From: Coprinopsis marcescibilis
Taxonomy: Eukaryota; Basidiomycota; Agaricomycetes; Agaricales; Psathyrellaceae
Direction of reading: 5' to 3'
NCBI GenBank assembly: GCA_004369085.1
Contig: ML210270.1
Location: 25,645 to 89,644 of the forward strand
DNA length: 64,000 nt
Shown here: piece by piece, positions 1 through 11,270 of the stretch
Layout: each line of letters begins with the position of its first letter
Numbering within the stretch: the first letter of the stretch is position 1
The notes under the pieces: model-generated
Database searches by the model: none
The model's input: only the letters and a program-made list of their open reading frames with translations
Told to the model about the DNA's origin: nothing
Position numbers and translations under genes: made by a program

Positions 1-201
1 GGAACAATTCCAGAGTTCAGCTCGGGAGATACTACTCGGAATGATACCGATCTCCCAGCTACACAAGTTAGCATCAATGTCAACAAGACAAAGGATGTGG
101 CTCGCGACCGACGACTCTCATCCGCGACTACTGACCCCGACAGAAATCTCAATCTGGACGACTTTGACCATCCAACCACAATCGCGGAAGGAAATCAATG
201 A
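1..201 (+). CDS. 3' end of an unidentified gene (partial)
   Basis: The first reading frame is open from the window edge to a TGA at 199-201. It encodes about 66 residues, polar and acidic, with a segment near the end reading SSATTDPDRNLNLDDFDHP. This looks like a flexible cytoplasmic C-terminal tail such as those of basidiomycete seven-helix DUF6533/6534 proteins, but that is only an impression. A second frame is open to 259 and cannot be excluded. The family cannot be named because the rest lies outside the window. The next 470 bases to the NACHT gene look like AT-rich 3' untranslated sequence. Confidence 0.4.
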   Translation, partial: GTIPEFSSGDTTRNDTDLPATQVSINVNKTKDVARDRRLSSATTDPDRNLNLDDFDHPTTIAEGNQ

Positions 202-677
202 GACCTGTGCCTACCCAGAGAAGCTGAGAGCCAGGTTCGTTTGGCGGAGGGTTAAGTAGCTTCATTATTGATACGACCATATATAAATATACGATACGAA
301 TGTCGAATAAGCTATGCTGAGCTGCTGTGGGTATCAGGGTAGAAAGAAGAAGGACTGCTGAGGTATGCGGTATAGACAGGCACCAAAACCTTGTGCTCGG
401 GTAAAACAGGCCGTTCCGATTGGCCGGACCATCTGTCCTTGAAGAATTCCATCAGCGTCAAGGCCATTGAAACATTCTTGTAGCAAATGCAGCGAAGAAT
501 GCTCGTGTTTATGGAGGAAGCGAAAACCTGAGCGTGTTTGAGCTTGAAGCTAGTCTTGAGCTTTTGAACGATCTCATCCGCAGACTGGCTTAGTGGCGCC
601 CACTCGAGAATGTGGTTTGGGTCGCTTTAGAGATTGGCCGTTTAGGGTACTTGCAATCTTCGAGGCGAAACAGAAAC

Positions 678-2840
678 TCACTGGAACTGAGAAGCTATTT
701 CTGGAAGCATATCGGGCACACGATACCACCCCTCCGACCGACTGGGTGTCGCTAAAAAAGCGAGAAACTCTGGGTTGAGAAAGAACTCGTCACCTCCGGA
801 TTCGGTAAGTCCAGGGCTATGGATGAGTTTATAGAGCCCTTGGTGTGTGCCCATTCTTCCCAAGAACCCGTCATGCGAGATTCTGTATGAGCCATCTAGC
901 ACTGGCTGGGGACGGCACAATTGCTGATCCACAAGTCCACGAATGAAGTCTCTGTCATCCAAGTCTAGCATACCCAAGGCAGCCTTTACTTGGCGGTCGT
1001 ATTCGCCCTGGAGATGGGACAAGCATTGTTGGACTCGGTGAAAGTCACGCTGCACATGAGGACCCAGTCCCATCAGAACCAGTTCATCTAAAAGCCTAGA
1101 TTCCCAGTACAGCCGGGGGAGATTATTGAAGGAAAACCTGTATGAAAGGAACGCGTCATACAGTACTCCGGGTACTGTGCTTGCTTCACGGAGGTATTTA
1201 AACCATAGCTCTGGCCAAACGGCCGCTGCGAAGCCCTCGGCACTGATTTCTGATGATAACCTATCGGTCAGTTAAATCATAAAATCATCGGTCATTAAAT
1301 CCCACCTGGGCTATGTGCGCTGCTACTATCGCTGTCAGAATAATCCCCGTCGTCGCCATCTCCTAGAATCTGCTCGCTGGAACCAGAGGTCTCACGGAAA
1401 GCAAGGTATTCCAACATTTTCTGGAGGAAAGTGAGACCCCCAGACGCGGCGTCGGTATAAAACTGCTTGCTGCGATTGGGTGACGACAGGAACTCGAAGA
1501 ATGTTCCATGATAAAAGGAATGTTGCTGGAATATCCCGTCCGTCTGAACAAGCGAGGTTAATCCGCGAAGCGCATGCGGGGGCCACCTGCAGACGATCTC
1601 ACAGCTCCGGGCTTTTGATATCGTTAGGTCCACGAGGGTATCAAAGTTGCTCATGTACTGGCACTCTCGAAGGCAGGCGAGTACCTCCCGTGTCATCTCA
1701 AGATTTTGTGACTGCCCCAAAATCTCGAGGTAAAGGTTGTCCAACCCCTCCAGGGGATTGTGGCCTTCAGGCACTTTCGCCGAGAAAACGTTCCTCAGCC
1801 TGTCTCGTGGAGTATGCCAAGGATCACCGATGTAGCGCACGACAGTGGCTGCGTAGATGAATTGGCCCGAGGCTCTTGAAATCAGTGCCTTTATGTCTTC
1901 GTCTGCGGGCCATTTCCCTGCACGTTTGCCGGGTTTTTGCTTGGTCCGGGTCGCTATCTTGGAGAATTCGGAGCGAAGGAAGACTTCTACGTCGTGATCT
2001 AGGTCTGAGTTCCTGTAAAGATCGAACCTTTCGGTCGCACCTGAGAGAACAGGAAGAGCGTTGAAAGATTCAGTGATCCACGTCTCAGGTCGGCAAAAGA
2101 TCAGAATGATCAGAGGAAGGTTGGATGAAAGGAGGGTTTGGATGAGCTCGAGGACTTGATGCTGTTCCTGTTCCTGGCTAGTGGTTGGTGGACCAATACA
2201 CTCGTCCAGACCGTCAATAATGATGGCTCGGTCGTTGTCGATGGACCCGACTGCGAGAACCGGCTCGATAATAAGCTTCTTCAGTTGAATGGGTAACGAT
2301 TTAGTGAGGATGGCCGGGTTGGCTCGAATGGCGTTCTCGATGTGTTGTCTAGTAGGTGGGATAGACGTGGAAATCTGCAGGGCCAATGATGCTACCAGTT
2401 TGGAAGCACGGTTTCGATCTGTATTCGACCGATGAAAAAAGAATGTGCCCGCCAAAACCCCCATCTCCTCGCATTTTTCAGCGATGGTCTGTGCAATCGC
2501 CGTTTTGCCCATACCCGCTGGCGCGAAGAGCCAGAACACTGATTTGCTTCTTTGAGTACGTGGCAATCTAATCCAAACGATGATATGCTCGATGGTGCGT
2601 ATTCGCGTTTGTGGATGGCAGCTAGGTGGTGGGTATCGTTCCTCTGAGTCGTGTGCTGCACCACTAGCCGAATGCCCCTGCAGAAACACTAAGGCTAAAG
2701 GATCCAAATGTTAGTTCCAACTTCCATGTACGGGATTGGTCATTCGATTGGAACCACTTACGCCCCAGCCCATTTGTCGAACTATCATTGAATATGCCAC
2801 CATTGATCACAAAGTTATGCGAACCTTCAAACAATGGCAT
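678..2840 (-). CDS. NACHT-domain P-loop NTPase (fungal NLR-like)
   Basis: Three exons (2840-2762, 2694-1306, 1249-678) join in frame to give 679 residues. The N-terminus is the short motif NFVINGGIFND that begins many mushroom NACHT proteins. Then comes ASGAAHDSEERYPPP, the usual linker before the NTPase. Walker A (APAGMGKT) is near residue 85 and Walker B (RAIIIDGLDEC) near 185. The C-terminal part is helical and shows no WD40, ankyrin or TPR repeats, so this is the short form without a visible repeat sensor. NACHT proteins are STAND-type switches; in fungi some act in non-self recognition and cell death, and most are untested. Intron 1 is 67 nt and intron 2 is 56 nt, with a CTGAC branch site. 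The TGA at 678 closes a long open frame, so the 3' end is firm. Confident in the family, not in the biological role. Confidence 0.85.
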
Positions 2841-4234
2841 GAGCTTGTTTGGTAACTGAGAAAGCCAGGAGCCAGCAGAGGGTCAGGCCTCAGGGGCAGA
2901 TCGTAAACGTCAAGAAAGGACAAACATAACAAACCGGCCTCTGTGACAAAAAGGGGAGTCACAACCGCCGTCTGATCAAAATGTGTCACTATGCTCACAT
3001 ATGCACAGGATGTAAAGTGTACTCTGCCTCCCGAGAGCCAAAACTTGCACTTACAGTCCTCAGGACCGATTTTAAGGAAAACATTAATAAGACACATATG
3101 ATAGATCCATCTGTACTATATTAAAATCCAGCTTCAGACTGATCGGGGCGGGGAAGAATGGGGAAGAATGGGGGATTTCGTTCTCACCACGAGGACGAGG
3201 CAAGCTTCTAATTTCTCCAAAACGAAGAACTGACAAACATCTATCTGTGGGCCAATATAGGTCCTCGCCTTCTCGGAACACCATCCTCAGTCGATGCAGC
3301 TTCCGCGGGACGAACCCTTCGCCTCGTGAGCGGTGCCTGCCTCAAGAAAAGAACCAAAAGAACCTCAGAGCGGCCAAGCTGCCCGGTTATTCAATGTACT
3401 TCTTGCAATCATCTATACTACATCACTGAGTTCTCTGCATTTCTCCAAACGGTCCTCCAGCGTCGTGGGGTGCTAAATTTATGTAAAACAGGTCTTGACT
3501 CGCGGAAGAGACGGAAGTTGTGTTAATCCGATGAGAGATAGATGCTTACGCTGCAGGTCAAGAGGATTGCATTGCTTTGGGGTTCACGGCCACAGTCAAC
3601 TGTGTATACGAACGGTTATTCGGCTTGCACTACTCTGAAACAATTACAATGCCAGATTCCTACCCCCGCGTAATACGGGATGAGACTACGTGTCTCACAA
3701 ATTTCAACACCCCGCAGTCCTCACTACACCCAGAACACAGCAAATCTAATCCACCACCTAAGCATCATGGTGAGTATCGTCATCAATCACAGCCTGGAAC
3801 CAGGGACCAGAGTTTGCTGACCATCCAAACCTCGCTTATTACACTCCCGCACCACGCTGCAAATGCTGTCAACGCATCACACTGACGAAATGCCGCTCCA
3901 ACCCAAACCGCAAAGCAAAGTCGGGACACTGAACACCAGTGCTTGGTACGTTGATCGATCGGAGAGACTGCGGCGGCACTGCGCAGGAAGTAGCATCCAG
4001 GATACGTATCCTCGGAGAGTTCTTGGTGCTTTGGTTTCTCCGAAAAACGCGTCAACTTTAGGAAAATGAGATACCGATATGGACCGGTCTGTCCCATATT
4101 AACGCAATCGTGCTTGCATGAAATGACACTGCCATGATTCTGTAACATCCGGAGGTGTGACCCCGGTCTGCTTTAAATCTCGCTCTACCCAGTCGCAGTT
4201 CCCTACCTAGACCTCCCAACTTTAAACGCAATCG
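2841..4234. other. Intergenic region, no secure gene
   Basis: About 1.4 kb lies between the divergently transcribed NACHT and FAD-oxidoreductase genes, so it should hold both promoters. Short frames exist on both strands (for example 3577-3885 and 3863-4069 on the plus strand) but none carries a recognisable domain or a convincing exon series. A short direct repeat of GGGGAAGAAT is present near 3150-3170. Confidence 0.5.
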
Positions 4235-5572
4235 ATGTCGGACGGAAGAAAGAACGTGGTCGTGGTCGGCGGTGGCCCTGCAGGGACCATGATCTGCCGA
4301 CAGCTGTCCAAGAAGCTGGACCGTCAGCGCTTCAACCTAATCCTGGTCACCGAACGTCCCTATTACACCCACCTGCCCGCCAGCATACGAATGGTGGTAT
4401 CCAGTGAGGGCAACCTCGAGGAGACTATCCATATGCCATATGACAACCTCTTCCGTAACGGGAAGAATGGAAAGGTCATCATTGCCAGGGCCACCCGAGT
4501 CGAGGAAGATGAAGCAAACGAGGGAGGGGTAGTATTTCTGAACACCGGGGAAGAAATCGAGTACACACTATTGGTAGTGGCCACGGGGTGCACTTGGGAA
4601 GGTCCTTTGGATCTTCCTGGCGCAAAGGACGAAGAAAAGAAGTGGGTGGACGAGTGGAGAGAGAAGTTTGCTGCGGCAGAAGATGTTGTCATCGTTGGTG
4701 GTGGTTCAGTGGGAATCGGTAGGTGGTGTCTTCTGCTTAACATTGCCGAAATTAACGAGATTTTGGCACAGAATTCGCTGGGGAGATTCGCGACCTGGAA
4801 TCGGTAAGCCTAGTGACGCCGAAAATCTGAGTATCAAAGCTCATCACAGTCACAGTCCAAGCGAATCACCATCGTACACGACCAGGATCTGCTCCTGAAC
4901 GATGCGTATTCAGCCAAATTCAGGAATCTTGCGATGAACAACATCCACAAACGCGGAGTGGAGGTGATCCTTGGGGATGCCATTCCCGACCTCGAAATAT
5001 CGCCCGCCAACACAATAAGGACTGCCAAAGGACGACTACTCGTCGCTGATCTGGTTGTAAGTTGCCAGTCCGCGAAAAGAAATCGGAAGACTGACCATAA
5101 TTTTCAGATTCCGTGCCGGGGACCAAGACCCAACACAGACTTCCTCAACGATTTGACAGACCATCCTCTCACGCAAGCTGGACATGTGCGGGTGACACCA
5201 ACACTACAGGTCTTCAGGCATCCTCGAATCCTAGCTGCCGGCGATATCATCGAGTGGGATGACCAGAAGCAGATGATCAAGTATCCAGCCCATGCTGGGG
5301 TCATCACACATACTGTGTTGGACGTATTGAACGGAAGGGATCCAAATCACTTCTACAAGGGAAGCTACGAGCGCATAGTCATCTCTAACGGAAGGGTAAG
5401 CATGATCAAGCATTCAGTATACACATAATACTCACCGTCAATCCAGAAAGGCGGGGTTTCTTACTACACGTATTGGGGGCCTAGGGTACAATTCGGGGAT
5501 CAGGTTTCTTCAAAGGTCGCCAAAGGAAAAGTCCTGAAGAAGGGGTTTGCGAGACAAGCACTTGGACTCTAA
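4235..5572 (+). CDS. FAD-dependent oxidoreductase, AIFM2/AMID type
   Basis: Five exons (4235-4718, 4772-4803, 4850-5056, 5108-5395, 5447-5572) give about 378 residues, the normal length of this family. The N-terminal dinucleotide motif is VVVVGGGPAGTMIC (residues 8-21). The second, NAD(P)H-binding motif is VVIVGGGSVGIEFAGEI, rebuilt across the first intron. The later ILAAGDI matches the FAD-binding segment near the C-terminus. Family members are single-polypeptide NAD(P)H:quinone-type oxidoreductases related to human FSP1/AIFM2 and to AIF-like fungal proteins. The substrate here is not known. No transmembrane segment or clear targeting sequence is visible. The third exon can start at 4850 or 4856 because two CAG acceptors lie 6 nt apart, giving a two-residue difference. 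It follows the family closely and looks intact. Confidence 0.88.
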
Positions 5573-6254
5573 AATCGAGCATAGACAATCTACTTATTCG
5601 GATTCTTTGAGCACACACGATCAGAGAGACAACAGTATTTTACGAACCATGGAAGGATTAATAAGAGTCATATGTCCTCAGTCCTGCAGTCCTGTGTCCC
5701 GCGCGAGTCGCTATTAGCTCAAAAATAAAACAGATAGTAGACGCGTTGAGCCTTCCAACACAACTATTCAGTGTGCTTTCCAACTAGCCAAATTTCAGAT
5801 CATCATTCATGCGTTGCTGGCTGCTGGTTATCAGAAGTGTTCTGTCTGAGGGCCAGGAACCCATGCAGTCGCAAACACCAGAGAGTATCGATTAGCGGTG
5901 GCGAGGAGACAGAGCCGCTGATCGTACATATCTAATGATTAGTAGTGCAAGAGCAGTCCTGAGTCCTGAGACTTACTTGAGTATACTCTATTGTTCGTGG
6001 CGGGTCGCAGAACACAAAATCGACGCTGCTGCCCAACCGTTTCTTGGTTGACGACATGCTGTGCCACAGCCGGCATCTCCGGACCGACAGGGCGCAAGGT
6101 GAACCAAGACCAAATTTGGCAGGTGGCCGAAATGGGCGAAGGCAGACCACTGCAGACCCTTGCTTTCAAACCACGACATTGACGACCATTTCACGATTTC
6201 CTGTAACGATCCATCTTATACCTCCCACCTGCACCATCTTGGAACCCATACTCC
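5573..6254. other. Intergenic region
   Basis: Contains the 3' end of the oxidoreductase transcript and the promoter of the Mo25 gene. No exon-like series or RNA gene was recognised on either strand. Confidence 0.5.
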
Positions 6255-7603
6255 ATGAATTTCTTCAAGACGAAGCCTAGAACACCTCCAGACCTTGTAC
6301 GAGGTTTGCGCGACGCAATTCCAAGACTAGAGAATGGTGCGCCCGGTGGGGAAACGAGGAGGAAGGTAATGGTCGTCGATCTGCTGTACTTGGACTCTGG
6401 GTCGTCTAACGTTCAAGCTGTCCGCTCTCTTGGGACTTTGATTAGGCCACAGAGGAGGTCTCGAAGAATCTACAGCAAATCAAGGCAATGCTGTTTGGCG
6501 ATGGAGGTAAGTGGGGGACTCGTTGTTGGCGCCCATTCTAAACATCGCAAACCTTTCCAGAACCAATTCCCGAAGTGGTTGCCCAGCTAGCACAAGAGAC
6601 ATACAACACCGATCTGTTACTGCTTCTGGTGCAAAACATCGCACGATTCGAATTCGAGGCGCGGAAAGACGTCGTACAGATATTCAACAACCTCCTCAGG
6701 CGACAGATCGGCTCACGCTGGCCAACGGTGGAATACCTTTCGTCGAAACCTGACATTGTTTTTGCTGCGCTGGCCGGATACGAGAACGAAGAGGTTGCGC
6801 TGAACACTGGGATGATTCTCAAGGAGATGCTGAGACATGAGCAATTGGCCAAGATCCTCCTATACTCTGACCAGTGTGTATCTACCTTTGTCTTCCGTGG
6901 CTACCGGCGCTGACCATATGCACTTGCAAGATTCTATAAATTCCCTCATTACGTCGAGTCCACAACGTTTGGGATCTCATGTGACGCCTTCGCCAACTTC
7001 AAGGAGACATTAACACGCCACAAACCTATGGTTGCAGAGTACCTGGACAAGCATTATGAGCGTGTGAGTGTCATCCATTCACATATAATGCAATACTGAC
7101 TCAAGCGACCGCATTCAGTTCTTCTCATCACTTACGACCTTGATCCTCTCTAATAATTACGTGACCAAGCGCCAGTCACTGAAGTTGCTTGGGGAGATCC
7201 TGCTCGACCGTGCAAACTTCAGCGTAATGACGCGATACATTGCGAACGAGGCCAATCTTAAGATGATGATGAACCTCCTCCGGGATAAGAGCAAGAATAT
7301 CCAGTTCGAAGCGTTCCATGTGTTCAAGGTGGGTCTTTAATTCCGGTTCCATCAAGGATGACACGTTGACCATGCCGCGATGTGATAGGTGTTTGTTGCG
7401 AACCCCAAGAAACCACCACAGATCGAGACCATTCTTCGGCGTAACAGAGACAAGCTGCTCACTTTCCTCAAGAATTTCCACAATGACAAAGAAGGTCGGT
7501 GTTAGATTTGAACGACCCAGGTAAATGCTGATGGTGGTGGTTCGCAGACGAACAATTCAGTGATGAGAAGCAATTCCTCATCGTTCAGATTCAGGGTCTC
7601 TGA
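6255..7603 (+). CDS. HYM1: Mo25/Hym1-like scaffold protein (CAB39 family)
   Basis: Seven exons (6255-6365, 6446-6506, 6561-6873, 6931-7063, 7119-7328, 7389-7494, 7548-7603) assemble in phase to 329 residues; family members are about 340. The start [20 protein letters not shown] is typical. Conserved helical-repeat blocks follow, including [35 protein letters not shown] and [20 protein letters not shown], ending [12 protein letters not shown]. Mo25 is an armadillo-like scaffold that activates germinal-centre (STE20-type) kinases. In fungi it works in the RAM/MOR network controlling polarity and cell separation. All introns are 51-80 nt GT-AG. The gene looks intact and ordinary. Confidence 0.96.
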
Positions 7604-8292
7604 TCAAGAAACCGAGGTTGACATACGACGACCAACCTGCCGAGTCCCATCATACTTTGCCGTCTCTTTGTCCGAATATCGCACTTCTCAGAGGTCATCT
7701 TCTACTCAGGACTATGACCTATATGCGACAATGTGTATTAATATAGTGCTCTCCGGCTGATTCAGAGGTATTATCTCTTCCATCTCAGTCAGAAATCGTC
7801 TTCTGTCCAATTATATCTTTCACCGCACCGCACTCTTCTATCTTGTGGCATGCGAACTCTGCAGGCGAACTTGGGATTTCTCACATCTCATTCTTCTGGC
7901 TCTACTTTTCTGACATCTGTACCTCAAGCTTCTTATCTCCTTGCTGTCGCTTAGGCATTGCTTTTCACTGATCCAATCTTTCTTTGCATGTATTCCATCC
8001 CTATCCATGTACATACGCCCCTACTTTAATGGATGTCTCAAATAAATAAGGTGACTATCTTACGCGTGGCACGTTGTCTGTCCGTCGAATATCTATACTC
8101 CAACCCGAGAACCTAAGTCCGAGCGGGGTGAAACAGGGGTCGAGCGCGTTATTTGGTCCTGTTATAATCCCAGGGTGACAGCTTGAGAAATGCCAAGCTA
8201 GACGGCCAACGTGCTTTCATCACCGTACACGTCGTTCTCCGCAACATCCAGACCACCTTCCTCATCGTCTCCAACGACGCCGAACCATAAAA
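7604..8292. other. Intergenic region
   Basis: Pyrimidine-rich stretches (7760-8000) look like 3' untranslated sequence followed by the YIF1 promoter. No further gene was recognised. Confidence 0.5.
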
Positions 8293-9568
8293 ATGTCCCA
8301 GTTCGCCTCTCACTCACCACCTCCCCTTCGTCACCCAGTGCCAACACATCCAGCATACATCCCAGAACCACCTTCAACGCCGTCGTCGCCGCAGGGATAC
8401 CAGAGATTTTCGTCGTCGCCGGCTCCCTCTGGGAACCAGCCCCCTGCACAGAATCAGGGTTATCCGTCGCATGTCCCCGCGTACGCGGCGCCGTATCAGC
8501 AGCAGCAACAACACCACGGATCACAGGTACCGCAAGGCCATATCAACCAGCCTTACCAGCAACAACAGGATGGGAACGGCGGCGCGTTTCAGCCGAACTT
8601 CCAAGCGTGGGGCATTGACGGTGCTACTGCTCAGCTTGGTATGCAGATAGGCTCGAGTGCCGTCGCCGCTGGCCAGGATTATGTTCAGAAGAATGTAAGT
8701 GCCTACTCAAGTTAGGTTACTTCCAATATTGAATTCGGTCTATGACGTCTTCTGTAGTTTGGGTCAATATTTCCGTCAACTACTGTGAAGCATCACTTTA
8801 ATGTATCCAACTCATATGCGATGCACAAGATCAAGCTGTTGTTGTTCCCTTGGAGGCATAAGTCGTGGTCAAGGCGCGTCAAGAGGTCGGAGCACGGGCA
8901 ACACGAATGGCAACCCCCGCGAGACGATGTCAACAGTCCAGACCTGTATATTCCCGGTACGTAGCCCTGTACCTGGCCTGTTAAAGCTAAATTCGCTTAC
9001 ATTAACCCCTGTATCTTCTTTCAGTCATGGCCATTGTGACCTACATCCTCTTCGCCGGTCTCCACGCAGGATTGAACGGCTCGTTCAGACCCCAGATCCT
9101 CGGAGAAACCGCCTCCCGCGCAACCCTCGTCGTCCTCTTCGACTTTCTTTTCATCAAACTCGGATGTTACATCCTCAACATCCAAGGCTCGACCCAGTTC
9201 GTTGATATCTTCGCGTACAGCGGGTACAAGTTCATCGGGGTAATCTTCACGCTCACCGCCAGCTTCCTCGGTCTCGCCGGGCCGCTTTGGATGGCGGTGT
9301 TCATTTACGCCTTTGCCGCGAACGCGTTCTTCCTCGTACGTCCCCTCTGGTTGCACCTCGCGCATCAAACTAATTGATACCGTACCTGTAGCTGCGGTCA
9401 TTGCGATATGTCGTACTTCCCGATCCATCAATTTCGATTTCGAGCAATCCCAATCCCACCACGACAATCAACCCAGCATCAAGACGTCGACGCATCACGT
9501 TGCTCTTCCTTGTCGCTGTGTTGCAGATCGTGTATATGGGAGTCTTGGTCCGCCTTCCAGCCGTTTAG
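8293..9568 (+). CDS. YIF1: YIF1-type Golgi/ER trafficking membrane protein
   Basis: Four exons (8293-8694, 8758-8956, 9025-9335, 9392-9568) give 362 residues. The first 110 residues are Pro/Gln-rich and disordered with a run of Gln. Next is the family segment around FQAWGIDGATAQLGMQIGSS, then KHHFNVSNSYAMHKIKLLLF. The third exon encodes several membrane helices (MAIVTYILFAGLHAGLNG, YKFIGVIFTLTASFLGLAG) and the last exon ends with one more helix (ITLLFLVAVLQIVYMG). YIF1/Hrf1 proteins pair with YIP1 and bind Rab GTPases for ER-Golgi transport. Start chosen at the ATG preceded by AAAA; the upstream sequence in frame adds no family-like residues. The longer proline-rich N-terminus compared with yeast is normal in mushrooms. 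Confidence 0.93.
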
Positions 9569-10415
9569 AAAACTCGCACTTGTTAACTTGTTGGAATTGT
9601 TTGTTACTACAACGGCAATGAATTGAATCATGTAGATTTTGCGATTGCCCTTTGGGTTAGGCTGGCTCTGGCAATGTATGGCTTTGTTTGGAAGGTACTG
9701 CATGTGTCATCTCCCGGTCAGGTCAAAGCAGTCTAAGCATCATGGCGGACTTCGACAGGGGCGCTCGAATGTGTCTTTTAGGTGTGCGACCGTAACATGA
9801 GTAGAGAGACTCTTCAAGTCCTTAGTGAGCATGTCAAAGGATTCCTGAGGCCTGAGGCGAGTCGCCACTGAGACCTTTGATCTTTCAGGTTTCAGGGCGC
9901 TTATCTATTCGCCCTCGATATGCGACCGGATTTACTAGTGAAAGCTAATCTCAATTGATTCTCGCAGGATGAAAACGCAGTAGGGCTCTAGTGGATAAAA
10001 TACAAGTCTCGCTGGTACCGGTAGAACCGGCATCGTTGGGCATTAGTAGGCCTACCAGTTGTCATATCATTGACTAAAAACGATTGTTCAAACCCTTGTT
10101 CTTCCGTTGACTCACCGTCGTCCTGTAAGTTGGAGTCATGAGCCTATAGTAGTGAGCCCTCGGGTGGAATCAACTTGCTCTTCTCTGGGCCCCACAGTAC
10201 GCTACGACTGCGTCAACGGGGCTCACCGGAAATTCTCGAGAAGCTGTTTTGAGTGCCAGTCCCGCTACATCTACATACTGTAGGGCAAGCATCAAAGCGG
10301 AGAACAATCCTACAGAAGCCATGAGATATTCTTGCCGGACCCTGTAGCCGAACTTCAAATGGTGGCTGGTAGCCATATCATATTGTCGTCGGAAAGTAGT
10401 TCAAGACATCTTTGA
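9569..10415. other. Intergenic region between convergent genes
   Basis: Lies between the 3' ends of YIF1 and the minus-strand secreted-protein gene. A 68-codon minus-strand frame at 10170-10376 follows the stop of that gene and has no family resemblance. Nothing else was recognised. Confidence 0.45.
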
Positions 10416-10869
10416 TTAAGGTGGAATATATCCTGGTCGCTCTCTGGCCACTGCAGCGGCTACATTTGCCCAAAGCTTCATGGCGGGTCTGCCTTGTGGA
10501 AAAAGTGGTGGAGACGGCCTGGGGCCCATTGGCCTTCGTGGCGGCCTGGTCAATGGCCTGGGCCCAGCGCGCGCTTCAATCTCTTCCGAAATTCTGGCTT
10601 CGAGGAGCGCATCGAACGCCTCCCTGTACCTTGCAGTGATCTCCCTCTGGAGATGAAATTTACCATCAGAAACAATGCAAATGCATAAATCATATCAGTT
10701 CACTCACTCTTTCTTGTCGAGAGGGGACCCTTGAGCCACCGCGTTGCCTGGGGTTTCTAACCCCCACCTCTACCGTATTCATCTGGTTAACATTGACCGG
10801 TAGTGCAAAGACATGCAACACTGCAAACAGTAGCGGCAATGCCAGATGGAAGATGGCTGAAATTCGCAT
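10416..10869 (-). CDS. Small secreted protein A (novel family)
   Basis: Two exons (10869-10708, 10646-10416) separated by a 61-nt intron with canonical GTGAGT and CAG ends give a 130-residue protein. The ATG is followed by a strong signal peptide (MRISAIFHLALPLLFAVLHVF, cleavage likely after ALP or nearby). The mature part is very basic and holds FDALLEARISEEIEAR, then a Pro/Arg-rich block (residues 83-106), ending GYIPP. There are no cysteines in the mature part, which argues against a cysteine-stabilised effector fold. It shares size, single phase-0 intron position and the LEAR motif with secreted proteins D and E in this window. The function is unknown. Candidates include a secreted signalling or host-interaction peptide or its precursor, but this is speculation. 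Neither exon is in full on a long open frame, so the gene is easy to miss. Confidence 0.7.
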
Positions 10870-11270
10870 ATTGACAACGTCGTGTTTCTGAAGGTTATTG
10901 AGAAGTCCTGCTGAGCTTGCTTAGCACAAGGGTCCGGCCCTGGTTGCTCTGCCGAATTGTTCTCATATTACAAGCTGCATATTTCTGCCAAGGGGGCTCA
11001 CCTTGAGAACTGATATAGAGGATTTCGGTGCACCAGGCACGTAAGGTAAGTACATGGGTGTGAAAGATGCTTTATACTTGCGATGGCACAGCTTCGGAGC
11101 ATATTCACGAAAAGCCTCCGATATCGCTGCTCAAATGATCAACAATAACAAAAGAACGCCCACTCAAAATCATCAACGGTAAAAACAACTCCCCACATCA
11201 GATTTCTATCGTTTAATAAGCAACTCGGATGCGCCCATACATGCTTCCGCGTAAAGACTGCCCAGTGCCC
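10870..11270. other. Upstream region of secreted protein A, with TATA-like box
   Basis: A 400-base gap between the UTP22 stop and the start of secreted protein A. A TATAAAG sequence on the minus strand at 11070-11076 lies about 200 nt before the ATG and may be the core promoter. No other gene is visible. Confidence 0.4.

Noticed and set aside
10170..10376. Possible extra gene after secreted protein A
   Set aside because: Short minus-strand frame beyond the stop, without signal peptide, splice partners or known motifs.
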